Shown: piece after piece, positions 34,571 through 42,519 of the stretch
Layout of the letters: each line of letters starts with the position of its first letter
Position numbering within the stretch: position 1 is the first letter of the stretch
Assembly (NCBI GenBank): GCA_031422315.1
Contig: JANOQN010000064.1
Span: 151,910 to 215,909 of the forward strand
Length of the DNA stretch: 64,000 nt
Source: JANNYA01 sp031422315
GTDB taxonomy: Bacteria; Pseudomonadota; Gammaproteobacteria; Xanthomonadales; SZUA-5
Reading direction: 5' to 3'
The notes under the pieces: model-generated
Database searches by the model: none
What the model saw: the letters and a program-made list of their open reading frames with translations, nothing else
Told to the model about the DNA's origin: nothing
Program-made: the position numbers and the translations under genes

Positions 34571-37124
34571 ATCCAGCCCACACGAAAGCGCGCGCGGTCA
34601 TGTGACTGGATCGGCGCGCTACTGTCATGATCTGCCCGCGCCAGCTGGCACGCTGATGTTGTATCCGGTCATGAGCCCACACGCGCACGCCGAGCTTTTG
34701 AGTATTGATACCGATGCCGCACGCATGGCCCCTGGCGTACACGCAGTGCTGACCGCCGCCGATATTCCAGGCGAAAATGACACTGGCCCGATTGTGCATG
34801 ATGAGGTGCTGCTGCCGACGAATCGGATCAGCTTTCACAGCCAAGCGATTGCCTGGATTGCCGCTGAAACCGAGGCGCAGGCGCAATTCGCCGCCGGTTT
34901 GGTTACCACGAAAATGCAGGCGCTGCCTGCAATTTTGTCTATTGAAGCGGCGGAGGCGACGGGCAGTTTTCATGGTCAAACGCAAATCTTGAACAAAGGC
35001 GATGCCGCCGCTGCAATCGACGCAAGCACACATGTTGTGCAAGGTGAAGTGCGCTGCGGTGAACAAGATCACTTCTACTTGGAAACCCAGGCCAGCTTTG
35101 CCAGTGTTGATGGTGATGGACATATCAACGTGGTGTGCTCCACCCAACACCCCAGCGAAACGCAGCACATTGTCGCGCGCGTTTTGGGGCTGAAGTATCA
35201 CCAAGTCAGCGTGACGTGCCTGCGTATGGGCGGCGGCTTTGGCGGCAAAGAAACCCAGGCGAACGGTTTTGCTGCGTTGGCTGCATTGGCTGCGGTAAAA
35301 ACCGGGCGCGCGGTGAAAGTTAAGCTCAAACGCGAGCACGATATGAAGCTGACCGGCAAGCGGCACGCGTTTCGCATGCGCTACACATTGGGCTTTAGCA
35401 CCGATGGATTGATTGCAGGTTTGCAAGCGGAGCTAATCGCCGACGCCGGTTGGAGCATGGACTTATCGCCACCCGTTTTGATGCGCGCGATGGTGCACGT
35501 CGATAACGCCTACTACTTGCCGGCAGTGGCGCTGACCGGAAAATTAGCGCGCACGAACAAAACCTCTGCCACCGCGTTTCGCGGCTTTGGTGGGCCGCAA
35601 GGCTTGCTGCTTGCGGAAGAATTGGTTGATCACGTCGCGCGATATTTGGACATGCCTGCAGAGCAAATTCGCGCGCGCAATTTTTATCGCAAAGGCGCAG
35701 AGATAACGCATTACGGTCAAGCGCTGACGGCCACTGATTTACCCGTGGGCGAGCCCAGCCGCATGAGCCGCATCTGGAATACTTTGCATCAGCAAGGCGA
35801 TTACGCGCCCAGAAAAATCGCGGTGCAGCAGTTCAATCAGAACGCGAATAGCGCTAATAGTAAAAAGCGTGGGCTAGCGATGACGCCGGTCAAATTTGGC
35901 ATCTCATTTAATAAGGTTCAGTACAATCAGGCCGGCGCGCTGGTTCTGATTTACGCCGATGGCAGCGTGCAGATCAATCATGGCGGCACCGAAATGGGCC
36001 AGGGTTTGCACACCAAGATGCGAACCGTGGCAGCGCGTGTGCTCGGCATATCTGAGCGGCATATTCGCGTGATGAATACCAGCACCGAAAAAGTGCCAAA
36101 CACCTCGGCCACCGCAGCATCCTCGGGTGCGGATTTGAACGGTCAAGCGGTAAAAGCTGCCTGTGAGACGCTGCGTGAACGCTTACATGAGCAAACTCGA
36201 TTACAACTCGGACTGGATGAGTCAGTTGATTTGCACTCGGCAGACGACGCGATTCACGCAAGCAACGGCACTAGCCTACGTTTCGCCGATGCCGTGCTCG
36301 CCGCTTACAACGCGCGCATTAATCTATCCGCCAGCGGTTTTTATGCCACGCCGGGCTTGAGCTGGAATATGCAAAGCAACACGGGCAGCCCGTTCTTTTA
36401 CTTTTCCTACGGCGCGGCACTTTCGGAAGTGGAAGTTGACGGCTTGACTGGCGAATGGAAACTGCTGCGCGTCGATATCCTGCATGACGTCGGTGATTCG
36501 CTAAACCCGCAGATTGACAAAGGCCAAATTGAAGGCGCATTTGCACAAGGCTTGGGCTGGCTGACCATGGAAGAAGTGGTGTGGGATAGCGATGGCAAGC
36601 TGCGCACCTTCGCGCCCAGCACCTATAAAATTCCGACGATTTGCGAGATACCTAAAGAATTCAATACGCATTTACTGAGCAGCGCAACCCAGCCCGGCAC
36701 CATCTTCGGCAGCAAAGCCGTTGGCGAGCCGCCACTGATGCTGGCGCTGTCGGTGCGCATGGCGATTAAGGATGCGATTGCGGCGTTTGCGGATGGTGCA
36801 ACGCACCGCACGACCGAAATTGGCACTGTCTCTCGACATCCGCACGAAAGTTGCACCACTTCTCGTCATCCCCGCGAAAGCGGGGACCCAGGCACCTCGA
36901 ACCCCGAAACGCTATCGAGCTCAAATTTGTGTCTATCAACGAACAATGAGCCCGAAAGCTCGCCGCACCTGGGTTCCCGCATTCGCGGGAATGACGGCAG
37001 GGAAATTCGAGAGAATGGCGAAATTAGCCATCGCACTAACGCCGAGCTTCGACTCGCCTGTCCCGCTACACCTGAAGCGATTTTGCGGGCCGTAATGAAC
37101 ATAACTACGAAAGTGTCTGTATAG
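34563..37124 (+). CDS. xdhB: Xanthine dehydrogenase molybdopterin-binding subunit
   Basis: 853 residues from ATG 34563; a GGAG Shine-Dalgarno lies seven bases upstream, so it is preferred over ATG 34551. The start overlaps the xdhA stop. Oxidises hypoxanthine and xanthine to urate. Molybdopterin motifs: GGGFGGKETQ, TAFRGFGGPQG, NHGGTEMGQGLHTK, and catalytic Glu in GSKAVGEPPLML. A repeat unit of 133 bp (36864-36996) is inserted in frame at about residues 768-812, before the last conserved piece LRLACPATPEAILRAV. xdhC, needed in many bacteria for insertion of sulfurated cofactor, is not adjacent. Confidence 0.95.
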   Translation: MDKSSPHESARGHVTGSARYCHDLPAPAGTLMLYPVMSPHAHAELLSIDTDAARMAPGVHAVLTAADIPGENDTGPIVHDEVLLPTNRISFHSQAIAWIAAETEAQAQFAAGLVTTKMQALPAILSIEAAEATGSFHGQTQILNKGDAAAAIDASTHVVQGEVRCGEQDHFYLETQASFASVDGDGHINVVCSTQHPSETQHIVARVLGLKYHQVSVTCLRMGGGFGGKETQANGFAALAALAAVKTGRAVKVKLKREHDMKLTGKRHAFRMRYTLGFSTDGLIAGLQAELIADAGWSMDLSPPVLMRAMVHVDNAYYLPAVALTGKLARTNKTSATAFRGFGGPQGLLLAEELVDHVARYLDMPAEQIRARNFYRKGAEITHYGQALTATDLPVGEPSRMSRIWNTLHQQGDYAPRKIAVQQFNQNANSANSKKRGLAMTPVKFGISFNKVQYNQAGALVLIYADGSVQINHGGTEMGQGLHTKMRTVAARVLGISERHIRVMNTSTEKVPNTSATAASSGADLNGQAVKAACETLRERLHEQTRLQLGLDESVDLHSADDAIHASNGTSLRFADAVLAAYNARINLSASGFYATPGLSWNMQSNTGSPFFYFSYGAALSEVEVDGLTGEWKLLRVDILHDVGDSLNPQIDKGQIEGAFAQGLGWLTMEEVVWDSDGKLRTFAPSTYKIPTICEIPKEFNTHLLSSATQPGTIFGSKAVGEPPLMLALSVRMAIKDAIAAFADGATHRTTEIGTVSRHPHESCTTSRHPRESGDPGTSNPETLSSSNLCLSTNNEPESSPHLGSRIRGNDGREIRENGEISHRTNAELRLACPATPEAILRAVMNITTKVSV
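36864..36996. repeat. Inverted pair of the dispersed repeat inside xdhB
   Basis: 36864-36892 (plus, CGTCATCCCCGCGAAAGCGG...) and 36968-36996 (minus, ...CCCGCATTCGCGGGAATGACG) bracket a 75-bp core, giving a mini-element of 133 bp with inverted ends. It stays in frame with xdhB and is translated as SRHPRESGDPG ... GSRIRGNDG. Confidence 0.88.
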
Positions 37125-37151
37125 GTAGCTGGGTGCAGATCGCTTTAAAGC

Positions 37152-38360
37152 TTAGCGACCGCAGCCCGCATAACCAGGCACATCTTTACCCAGCACAATG
37201 TCACGTCGCACACGCCACTGATTTTTTTGCCACTTAGGCACATCAATGCCAGAACCACCTGGCGCATTTTCCTGCGCTGCACGTTTTACAGCGCTGAGCA
37301 TGGGGTCATCCGCGAACAGCGCATCGCCAACCCAATAGCTGCAACGATTTGGCTCAAGCACCTGCAGATGAATGTGCTGTGGTTCGCTGCCGCCTGGATA
37401 AGCACCGGGGCGTATCGTGGTGAAGGCAAAATGGCCGTTCGCATCGCTTTGTACCCAGGCGCGCAATCGCCCATGCGCTAATGCTTGCGCATTTTCAACC
37501 ACAGCGCGCGGGTAAATCCCTTCTACGTTCGTTTGATGCGCATATACAACGATTCCAGCACGCGGCTGGCCTTGCATATCGCGTACGGTTCCGCTCAGCT
37601 GCAGCGCTACACCAGGCTCGCTTTGCGCTCCGATTCGCGCATGCGAGGCTATTTTGGAAGGCATTTGCACAAAGATGAGCGCACAGCCCTCGCAACCGCC
37701 GACGATTGGCACGGTGGCGTAGCTTTGCTGCGCATTTTCAGTTAGCTGCGGGCGGGCTGCACTGCTTGTGCTGAGCATGGGCTCGAGTGTTGGCTTGATA
37801 GTTGACTTTGGAGTATCCACCGCCTTAAAAACGAAGCGCGCAGGCGCGTCCAACACGCTAAAGACTTCGCCATTCCAAGCTGGCTCGATTTTTGCGCCAA
37901 CAAGCGTGATGCACCCAGCCGCGTCGCTGCGCGCCCATCGCCATTGGGTGCTTGCACTATTTTTAAGCGCGATTAACGCGAGCGGACGTGGGCGCTCATC
38001 TAGCTGCAGGCAAACGCTCAAGCGATTCTTGGAAAGCTGGCTTAACACTATCTCGCTCGATAATTGATTCGGCGCCAACCAAAGTTTGCCGCGTGCGATG
38101 TCTGGATTGCTGCTTCGAACCGGATCTGCATACGTCGCTTGCAAGAAATCCAAGCTCCAGCGCGCATATTCAGGCGGATGCTGCAGCCAATCCGCATCCG
38201 ATTGCAGCGGCGAAAATTTCAACACGGCGCGTCTTTGTACGAAAACATATGCAAGATTCACACCGAGCAGCTCAGCGCCAAATGCCTTGGACGCCGCTTG
38301 ACGCGCTGCATCAGGCAACCATGCGACGCTGCTTAATTCAGAGCCCCGCAAGCTGTTCAA
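37152..38360 (-). CDS. Intradiol ring-cleavage dioxygenase-like protein with long N-terminal region
   Basis: 402 residues from TTG 38360. The last 150 residues have the intradiol fold: LSGTVRDMQGQPRAGIVVYAHQTNVEGIYP, FTTIRPGAYPGGSEPQHIHLQV (iron-ligand Tyr and His-x-His) and WRVRRDIVLGKD. The N-terminal 220 residues (IARGKLWLAPNQLS, EPAWNGEVFSVLDAPARF) are not recognised. No ATG or GTG exists upstream in the frame; it is open 18 codons back to TAA at 38415-38417 (FLIFTGVRPGADLL). The true start may therefore have been lost or be non-canonical. Activity on aromatic rings is inferred only from the fold. Confidence 0.7.
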   Translation of the reverse strand: MNSLRGSELSSVAWLPDAARQAASKAFGAELLGVNLAYVFVQRRAVLKFSPLQSDADWLQHPPEYARWSLDFLQATYADPVRSSNPDIARGKLWLAPNQLSSEIVLSQLSKNRLSVCLQLDERPRPLALIALKNSASTQWRWARSDAAGCITLVGAKIEPAWNGEVFSVLDAPARFVFKAVDTPKSTIKPTLEPMLSTSSAARPQLTENAQQSYATVPIVGGCEGCALIFVQMPSKIASHARIGAQSEPGVALQLSGTVRDMQGQPRAGIVVYAHQTNVEGIYPRAVVENAQALAHGRLRAWVQSDANGHFAFTTIRPGAYPGGSEPQHIHLQVLEPNRCSYWVGDALFADDPMLSAVKRAAQENAPGGSGIDVPKWQKNQWRVRRDIVLGKDVPGYAGCGR

Positions 38361-38453
38361 TAAGTCTGCGCCAGGGCGAACGCCGGTAAAAATTAAGAAG
38401 CTACGAAAACCCGATTACCCGAGCAGTGGCAAGCGCGCACCCCGAACGCAGAT

Positions 38454-39389
38454 GTGCATTTTGCAGAGCCCACCTTAGACGAGCAAATCGTACAGTCCAG
38501 CAGAACGCGGCCTAGCCAAGTCATTTCAAGATCCTGGCGGCGAAAATACTTCGGTTTGGCGGCCATTGCTGCGGCGCTGTGCTTTGTAACCATCGGCTTG
38601 TTTCAGCACCGCTTAAACTGGCGCCCAGGCACGCCGTGGCCAATCCAAGACGGCATGTTAAGCACGTGGCAGCCAGGCGCTGCTCTGAACACGCGCGCTG
38701 AGCAAACGCTGCAGCTTGATGTCGCTCGCATTGGGCAACTTACGTTAGCGCCAAGTACGCGCGTTACGCTGCTCGAAACACGCCGTGGCGCGCACCGCGT
38801 GCAGCTTGAGCAAGGCCAGCTTCGCGCAAAAATCTGGGCGCCACCGGGTTGGTTTGTGGTTTCTGGGGCGGGCTGGGAATTGGTGGATCTAGGCTGCGAA
38901 TTTGAGCTTTTCAAGCAATCCGATGGTTCTGGAAGCGTACTGGTACACAGCGGTTGGATTGCTTATCGCACGCTCGGAAAAGAACTGCTGCTGCCCGCCG
39001 GTTTCGCGGCGCAGCTAGCCAAAAATGACATCGGGCGCCCACTGCGGCCTCAAGCGAGCGTTGAATTTCATGCGGCAATTGGGGCACTTGATCAGCAATT
39101 AGCGCACGATCCGCAAGTTGCCATCGCGCAGACCCTTACGCTGGCTAACCAAGTTGCCGCCACCGCACAAATTGCCGATGCCTACACCTTACTCAACATC
39201 TTGCAAACGCATCCGCAGCTTGCAGGGTCTAGGGTTTACGATCAGCTCGCCGAGTTTCTAAACTTGCCAATTGGTAGCGCACACCGCGAAGACTGGCGCA
39301 CTGGGGATTTGAATGCCATCAATCTTTGGTGGAATGCATTCCCAGCGCAGCCTAAAGATTGGTGGGCAAATTGGCGTGATGCGTTTTGA
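38454..39389 (+). CDS. FecR-domain membrane protein
   Basis: 311 residues from GTG 38454. A cytoplasmic stub is followed by one membrane span (YFGLAAIAAALCFVTIGLF), then a periplasmic FecR-like domain (GAALNTRAEQTLQLDVARIGQLTLAPSTRVTLLE...VLVHSGWIAYRT) and a helical tail. FecR proteins normally pass signals to an ECF sigma factor, but no sigma gene is beside it. The frame is open upstream to TAA at 38394 (LPEQWQARTPNAD reads like real protein) without an ATG, so the start is uncertain. It faces away from the dioxygenase-like gene, whose start is equally unusual. Confidence 0.65.
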   Translation: MHFAEPTLDEQIVQSSRTRPSQVISRSWRRKYFGLAAIAAALCFVTIGLFQHRLNWRPGTPWPIQDGMLSTWQPGAALNTRAEQTLQLDVARIGQLTLAPSTRVTLLETRRGAHRVQLEQGQLRAKIWAPPGWFVVSGAGWELVDLGCEFELFKQSDGSGSVLVHSGWIAYRTLGKELLLPAGFAAQLAKNDIGRPLRPQASVEFHAAIGALDQQLAHDPQVAIAQTLTLANQVAATAQIADAYTLLNILQTHPQLAGSRVYDQLAEFLNLPIGSAHREDWRTGDLNAINLWWNAFPAQPKDWWANWRDAF

Positions 39390-39496
39390 GTGATGCGTGT
39401 CAAAATTGACTTAGATCGAGTCTGACTTGGCTCGGCCAGCCGCCAGTCCACGAAAAGCCCTATCAATCAGCAAAAAACAGCAGCTGACACACTAGC

Positions 39497-39535
39497 TGCA
39501 CCAAACTCGCGCAAAATCTGCACTGGCCTGGTGCA
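39497..39535 (+). promoter_or_regulatory. Two phased NtrC-like binding sites
   Basis: Site A 39497-39513 TGCACCAAACTCGCGCA and site B 39519-39535 TGCACTGGCCTGGTGCA follow the NtrC pattern TGCAC-N7-GTGCA; B has perfect arms, A has one mismatch in the right arm. Centres are 22 bp apart, two helical turns, as expected for cooperative dimers. They lie about 95-120 bp upstream of the presumed glnA start site, a normal enhancer distance. Regulatory role is inferred. Confidence 0.65.
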
Positions 39536-39596
39536 TTGCTTGCCGATTCACTGTTACAAATCGCCGAATACAGAATAAGATCAACATCTTGCAAAA

Positions 39597-39612
39597 TGGC
39601 ACGACTATTGTA
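39597..39612 (+). promoter_or_regulatory. Sigma-54-like promoter of glnA
   Basis: TGGCACGACTATTGTA against the consensus TGGCACG-N4-TTGCA. The -24 element is perfect and spacing is right, but the critical GC at -12 is GT. The NtrC-like sites just upstream make it the best candidate for nitrogen-controlled glnA transcription. The leader would be about 205 nt and includes the 39678-39758 repeat. Confidence 0.5.
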
Positions 39613-39677
39613 AACGCCCGCGCAAACCCCTTCTCCATAGCGACGCCAATAACTTACTAAAACATTGCAATAATTTC

Positions 39678-39758
39678 GTCATCGCGAGGAGCCTAGCGAC
39701 GTGCCGAGATCGTCTGCCGCGAGCAAAAACGAGATTGCTTCACTAGTTCGCAATGACG
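39678..39758. repeat. Imperfect palindromic repeat (CGTCATTGCGAGGAGCGTAGCGACG type)
   Basis: Starts CGTCATCGCGAGGAGCCTAG and ends TTCACTAGTTCGCAATGACG; the ends pair as inverted repeats over about 20 bp with mismatches. Elements of this form are widespread small mobile or REP-like repeats. It lies in the 5' leader of glnA and would form a stem in the transcript. Possible effect on glnA expression is unknown. Confidence 0.75.
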
Positions 39759-39828
39759 AAGCGGTATTTTTCTGCTTGATTTAATTATGTTGATCGCCTC
39801 CCACCTTCTCAACCACCTGGAATAAACC

Positions 39829-41244
39829 ATGTCATACGCCAAATTTAAAAAGCTCGCCGACGATAACGGCATCAAATTCGTCGACATTCGTTTTGCCGAC
39901 TTACTCGGTAAAGATCACCACGTCACCTTCCCGCTGCACGCCATTGATGAATCTACTTTTGAAGATGGCAAAATGTTCGACGGCAGCTCAATTGCCGGTT
40001 GGAAAGGCATCAACGAATCTGACATGGTGCTGCTGCCCGAGGCTGACAGCGCATTTATCGACCCGTTTATGGAAGAGCCTACCTTAGTGTTGCGCTGCGA
40101 CGTGCTTGAACCTTCGACCATGCAAAGCTACAGCCGTTGCCCGCGCGGCATTGGCAAGCGCGCCGAAGCCTATGTCAAAGCATCCGGCATTGCTGATACC
40201 GCATTTTTCGGCCCAGAACCGGAGTTTTTCGTATTCGACAGTGTGCAAACCGAGGTTTCGATGGCCGGTTGCTCATATCAAATTGGCTCGAAAGAAGCGG
40301 CCTGGAGCAGTAACAAAGCCTACAAAGAAGATGGCGGCAACACGGGCCAGCGCCCAGGCATCAAGGGCGGCTATTTCCCAGTACCGCCAGTCGATTCGTT
40401 GCAAGATGTGCGCTCGGCAATGTGCTTAATTTTAGATTCGCTCGGCATTGAAGTCGAAGTGCATCATCACGAAGTGGCGACCGCCGGGCAATGCGAAATA
40501 GGCACTAAATTCAACACCTTAACCCGCAAAGCTGATGAGTTATTGATGCTGAAATACGTGGTGAAAAACGTCGCGTTTCAGCGCGGCTTTACCGCCACAT
40601 TTATGCCGAAACCGATCGTGGGCGATAATGGCTCAGGCATGCACGTACATCAAAGCTTGGCAAAAGCCGGTAAGAACTTATTTGCCGGCGAAGGCTACGG
40701 TGGCTTGAGCAAGAACGCGCTGTATTACATCGGCGGCATTTTCAAACACGCCAGAGCAATTAACGCGTTCGCTAACTCCACCACCAACAGCTACAAGCGT
40801 TTGGTGCCGGGTTTTGAAGCGCCAGTGATGCTAGCTTACTCAGCGCGCAATCGCTCGGCCAGCTGCCGCATTCCGTGGGTGCCGAACCAAAAATCACGCC
40901 GCATTGAAATCCGCTTCCCTGATCCGGTGCAAACCGGCTATTTGACCTTCGCAGCGTTGTTAATGGCCGGGCTTGATGGCATCAAGAACAAGATCGATCC
41001 AGGCGCACCGATGGACAAAGATTTGTACGACCTGCCGCCGGAGGAAGAAAAAAACATCCCAACCGTATGCCATTCACTCGACATGGCGCTAGAAGCACTG
41101 GATAAAGACCGCGATTTCCTAAAAGCGGGCGGCGTGTTTAGCGACGATATGATTGACGGCTATATCGATTTAAAAATGAAAGAAGTCACCGCGCTGCGGA
41201 TGCACACGCATCCGCTTGAAGTGCGCGATATTTTTGCGATTTAG
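39829..41244 (+). CDS. glnA: Glutamine synthetase, type I
   Basis: Makes glutamine from glutamate, ammonia and ATP; dodecameric GSI-beta type. 471 residues. Beta-Grasp start MSYAKFKKLADDNGIKFVDIRFADLLGK, latch DGSSIAGWKGI, metal ligands in FGPEPEFFVFD and HHEVATAGQCEI, NGSGMHVHQS-like DNGSGMHVHQSL, the NRSASCRIP ATP loop, and the adenylylation Tyr in KDLYDLPPEE, so it is expected to be controlled by GlnE. NtrC and sigma-54-like elements lie upstream; a terminator follows 20 bp after the stop. glnB/amtB/ntrBC are not next to it. Confidence 0.97.
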   Translation: MSYAKFKKLADDNGIKFVDIRFADLLGKDHHVTFPLHAIDESTFEDGKMFDGSSIAGWKGINESDMVLLPEADSAFIDPFMEEPTLVLRCDVLEPSTMQSYSRCPRGIGKRAEAYVKASGIADTAFFGPEPEFFVFDSVQTEVSMAGCSYQIGSKEAAWSSNKAYKEDGGNTGQRPGIKGGYFPVPPVDSLQDVRSAMCLILDSLGIEVEVHHHEVATAGQCEIGTKFNTLTRKADELLMLKYVVKNVAFQRGFTATFMPKPIVGDNGSGMHVHQSLAKAGKNLFAGEGYGGLSKNALYYIGGIFKHARAINAFANSTTNSYKRLVPGFEAPVMLAYSARNRSASCRIPWVPNQKSRRIEIRFPDPVQTGYLTFAALLMAGLDGIKNKIDPGAPMDKDLYDLPPEEEKNIPTVCHSLDMALEALDKDRDFLKAGGVFSDDMIDGYIDLKMKEVTALRMHTHPLEVRDIFAI

Positions 41245-41264
41245 CGTGTAATAAAGATGTTGCT

Positions 41265-41296
41265 AAAAAACGCCCGCTGTTCGCGGGCGTTTTTTA
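41265..41296. terminator. Bidirectional rho-independent terminator of glnA
   Basis: Arms ACGCCCGC (41270-41277) and GCGGGCGT (41283-41290) around loop TGTTC; A6 before and T6 after, so it can work for glnA and for the minus-strand remnant that converges on it. Confidence 0.92.
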
Positions 41297-41299
41297 TGG

Positions 41300-41598
41300 T
41301 GTGCCCAGCACAAAAAGCCCCACATTTGCGTGCTGCCGCCGACTAAGTCCGCCAAGATCCTCGCGTCAGAATGCAAATGTGGGCGGGTGAGGGTGTCGGA
41401 AAATACATCGAGCGGCACGTAAATCATCGACGTTAGTCCAATTAGGCGCAGCAGAAAATCATTGATGCGATCGCTTAAGTAATATGCGCTGATTAAGCCT
41501 GCAATTGCGCTGCCAAAGCCAAAGCCTAGACCGTATGAATTGCGCACGGAAAACACGCTAGCCAGGTTCAGCATCGTTGCGCCGATCACTCTTGAGCC
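41300..41598 (-). pseudogene. Truncated duplicate of the M50-type protease gene at 46 kb
   Basis: The frame reads VRNSYGLGFGFGSAIAGLISAYYLSDRINDF...LTSMIYVPLDVFSDTL...LHSDARILADLVGGSTQMWGF, near-identical to the C-terminal third of the intact gene at 46028-46738. Before it, SRVIGATMLNLAS equals SLVIGALLLVLAS of the intact gene, and about 20 residues that should follow are missing (a deletion of about 60 bp). The part with the HEGSH metal site is absent and the C-terminus stops before the last membrane segment, so it is a dead copy. It sits between the glnA terminator and the SDR gene. Confidence 0.88.
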
Positions 41599-41605
41599 CA
41601 AACCA

Positions 41606-42376
41606 CTACACAAACATACCACCCGAGACCTCAATGCGCTGCGCATTGACCCAGCGATTACTCTCGGACAACAGGCTGGCAATTGCGGGTCCAATATCCT
41701 CTGGCACGCCGACGCGCCCGAGTGCGGTTTGGCTAGCAATGTACTGATTGAGTTCGGCGTTATCGCGCACTGCGCCGCCGCCAAAATCGGTTTCAATGGC
41801 GCCTGGCGCCAGTGTGTTGACCGCAATTCCACGCGCGCCGAGTTCTTTCGCCAAATAGCGCGTCAGCACTTCCATCGCACCTTTCATGGCGGCGTAGGCG
41901 CCGTAGCCCGGTATTACAAAACGGGTCAGTCCGGTGGAGATATTAACGACGCGCCCGCCGTCTGCGATGTGCGCCATCAGCGCTTGCGTCAAGAAGAACG
42001 GGCCTTTGAAGTGCGTCTGCATCAGCAGATCAAACTGTGCTTCGGTCGTTTGCGCAATCGGCGCATAAACGCCCATGCCGGCGTTGTTGACTAAAAAATC
42101 CAGCTGCGTGCGGCCAAAGTGTGCGCTCAAGGTCGCGTGTAGTTGGCTAACAAAATCAGCGACGCCATTGCTGCTGGCAAAATCCAGCGGCAGCGCTGCG
42201 GCTTTGCGTCCAAATGCCTGTACCTGCGCCACCACTTCATCTGCAGCGGCACGGTTGCTTTGATAAGTCACGATCACATCGGCGCCGGATTTCGCCAAGG
42301 CAATGGCGGTGGATCGGCCCAGGCCACGGCTGCCGCCGGTAATGAGTGCGAGTTTGTTGGATAGGTCAGTGTGCAT
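41606..42376 (-). CDS. SDR-family NAD(P)-dependent oxidoreductase
   Basis: 256 residues, classical short-chain dehydrogenase: cofactor site LALITGGSRGLGRSTAIALA, NNAG (LDFLVNNAGMGVYAPI), catalytic Ser in VVNISTGLT and Y-x3-K in YGAYAAMKGAMEV, ending with IEVSGGMFV. Similar to 3-ketoacyl-ACP reductase-like proteins, but the substrate is unknown. It is divergent from a LysR-type regulator (144 bp between starts), which probably controls it. Confidence 0.93.
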   Translation of the reverse strand: MHTDLSNKLALITGGSRGLGRSTAIALAKSGADVIVTYQSNRAAADEVVAQVQAFGRKAAALPLDFASSNGVADFVSQLHATLSAHFGRTQLDFLVNNAGMGVYAPIAQTTEAQFDLLMQTHFKGPFFLTQALMAHIADGGRVVNISTGLTRFVIPGYGAYAAMKGAMEVLTRYLAKELGARGIAVNTLAPGAIETDFGGGAVRDNAELNQYIASQTALGRVGVPEDIGPAIASLLSESNRWVNAQRIEVSGGMFV

Positions 42377-42519
42377 GGTGGTTTCCTTTCAACTGTATAT
42401 GGATGAGTTGCTGGGCATCGCTGGGGCTAGCGCTGCGGTCAGCACAGCGCTACTCTATTGAATCAGTAAGAACGCATAAAGCCGATTTATTAATATTAAC
42501 TGTCTTCAATTTAAGAACA

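Larger units (their letters stand above)
39390..39828 (+). promoter_or_regulatory. glnA upstream region (440 bp without a gene)
   Basis: No ORF is supported here. It carries two NtrC-like sites, a sigma-54-like promoter and an 81-bp imperfect palindromic repeat (separate entries). The first part (39390-39490) shows nothing clear. Confidence 0.6.

Noticed and set aside
39529..39543. TGGTGCATTGCTTGC as a sigma-54 promoter
   Set aside because: GG and GC spacing fits, but it overlaps the right arm of the NtrC-like site B; 39597-39612 fits better with an enhancer upstream.
41263..41832. Minus-strand ORF of 189 residues as an intact gene
   Set aside because: Its first half is antisense to the SDR gene; only the part from 41598 down is the M50-type duplicate.
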